NCBI GenBank assembly: GCA_030592845.1
Contig: JAUVII010000016.1
Location: 1-32,363 of the forward strand
Direction of reading: 5' to 3'
DNA length: 32,363 bases
DNA from: Candidatus Krumholzibacteriia bacterium
GTDB taxonomy: Bacteria > Krumholzibacteriota > Krumholzibacteriia > LZORAL124-64-63
Shown here: piece after piece, positions 32,348-32,363 of the stretch
How positions within the stretch are numbered: the stretch's first letter is position 1
How the letters are laid out: the number at the start of each line of letters is the position of its first letter
Translations under genes and position numbers: made by a program
Notes under the pieces: model-generated
Database searches by the model: none
Told to the model about the DNA's origin: nothing
Seen by the model: the letters and a program-made list of their open reading frames with translations, nothing else

Positions 32348-32363
32348 TCACGGGCTCCCATCA

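Overview
The window is a dense, high-GC stretch of a Gram-negative-type bacterial chromosome. Many products have signal peptides or membrane segments, and envelope families typical of bacteria with an outer membrane are present. The combination of a secreted papain-like peptidase with beta-helix repeats, DUF4159 and DUF4175 proteins, and a secreted glutamine-amidotransferase-like protein recalls the FCB group and neighbouring candidate phyla (Krumholzibacteriota- or Eisenbacteria-like lineages). This placement is an inference: there is no rRNA or other phylogenetic marker here beyond TsaD and PriA. No tRNA, rRNA, CRISPR array, insertion sequence or phage gene was seen. All genes are on the minus strand except two.

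Layout, left to right. 1-2275: a secreted C1A (papain-family) peptidase with an Ig-like segment and beta-helix repeats, cut by the left edge. 2453-4495: primosomal helicase PriA. 4595-9114: a signalling cluster transcribed right to left, made of a receiver-GGDEF protein, a possible 27-codon ORF, a single-domain receiver, a histidine kinase fused to a second GAF and a degenerate HD-GYP domain, and another single-domain receiver. 9217-12665: a HAD hydrolase, the bifunctional NAD(P)HX repair enzyme and TsaD, packed as an operon. 12773-16680: the plus-strand genes, a CPBP membrane protease and a two-repeat M16 zinc peptidase, with a 61-residue zinc-ribbon protein on the minus strand between them.

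16737-30968 is the most striking region: seven minus-strand genes in one tightly coupled unit, with four 4-bp start/stop overlaps. In transcription order they are a DUF4783-like NTF2-fold membrane-anchored protein, a 1628-residue multi-membrane-pass NtrY-type kinase, a DUF4159 protein, a 1222-residue DUF4175 coiled-coil protein, a secreted repeat protein, a secreted amidotransferase-like protein with a candidate Cys-His-Glu triad, and an ATP-grasp ligase. DUF4159 and DUF4175 genes are usually found with MoxR, DUF58 and von Willebrand-A genes. None of those is in the window, and here the pair is linked instead to a sensor kinase and a ligase/amidotransferase pair. It looks like an envelope-sensing and envelope-modifying module of unknown function. 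31208-32347 is a saccharopine-dehydrogenase-like oxidoreductase.

Intergenic space is small. The longest gene-free stretch is 239 bp (30969-31207), so there is no gene desert over 300 bp.
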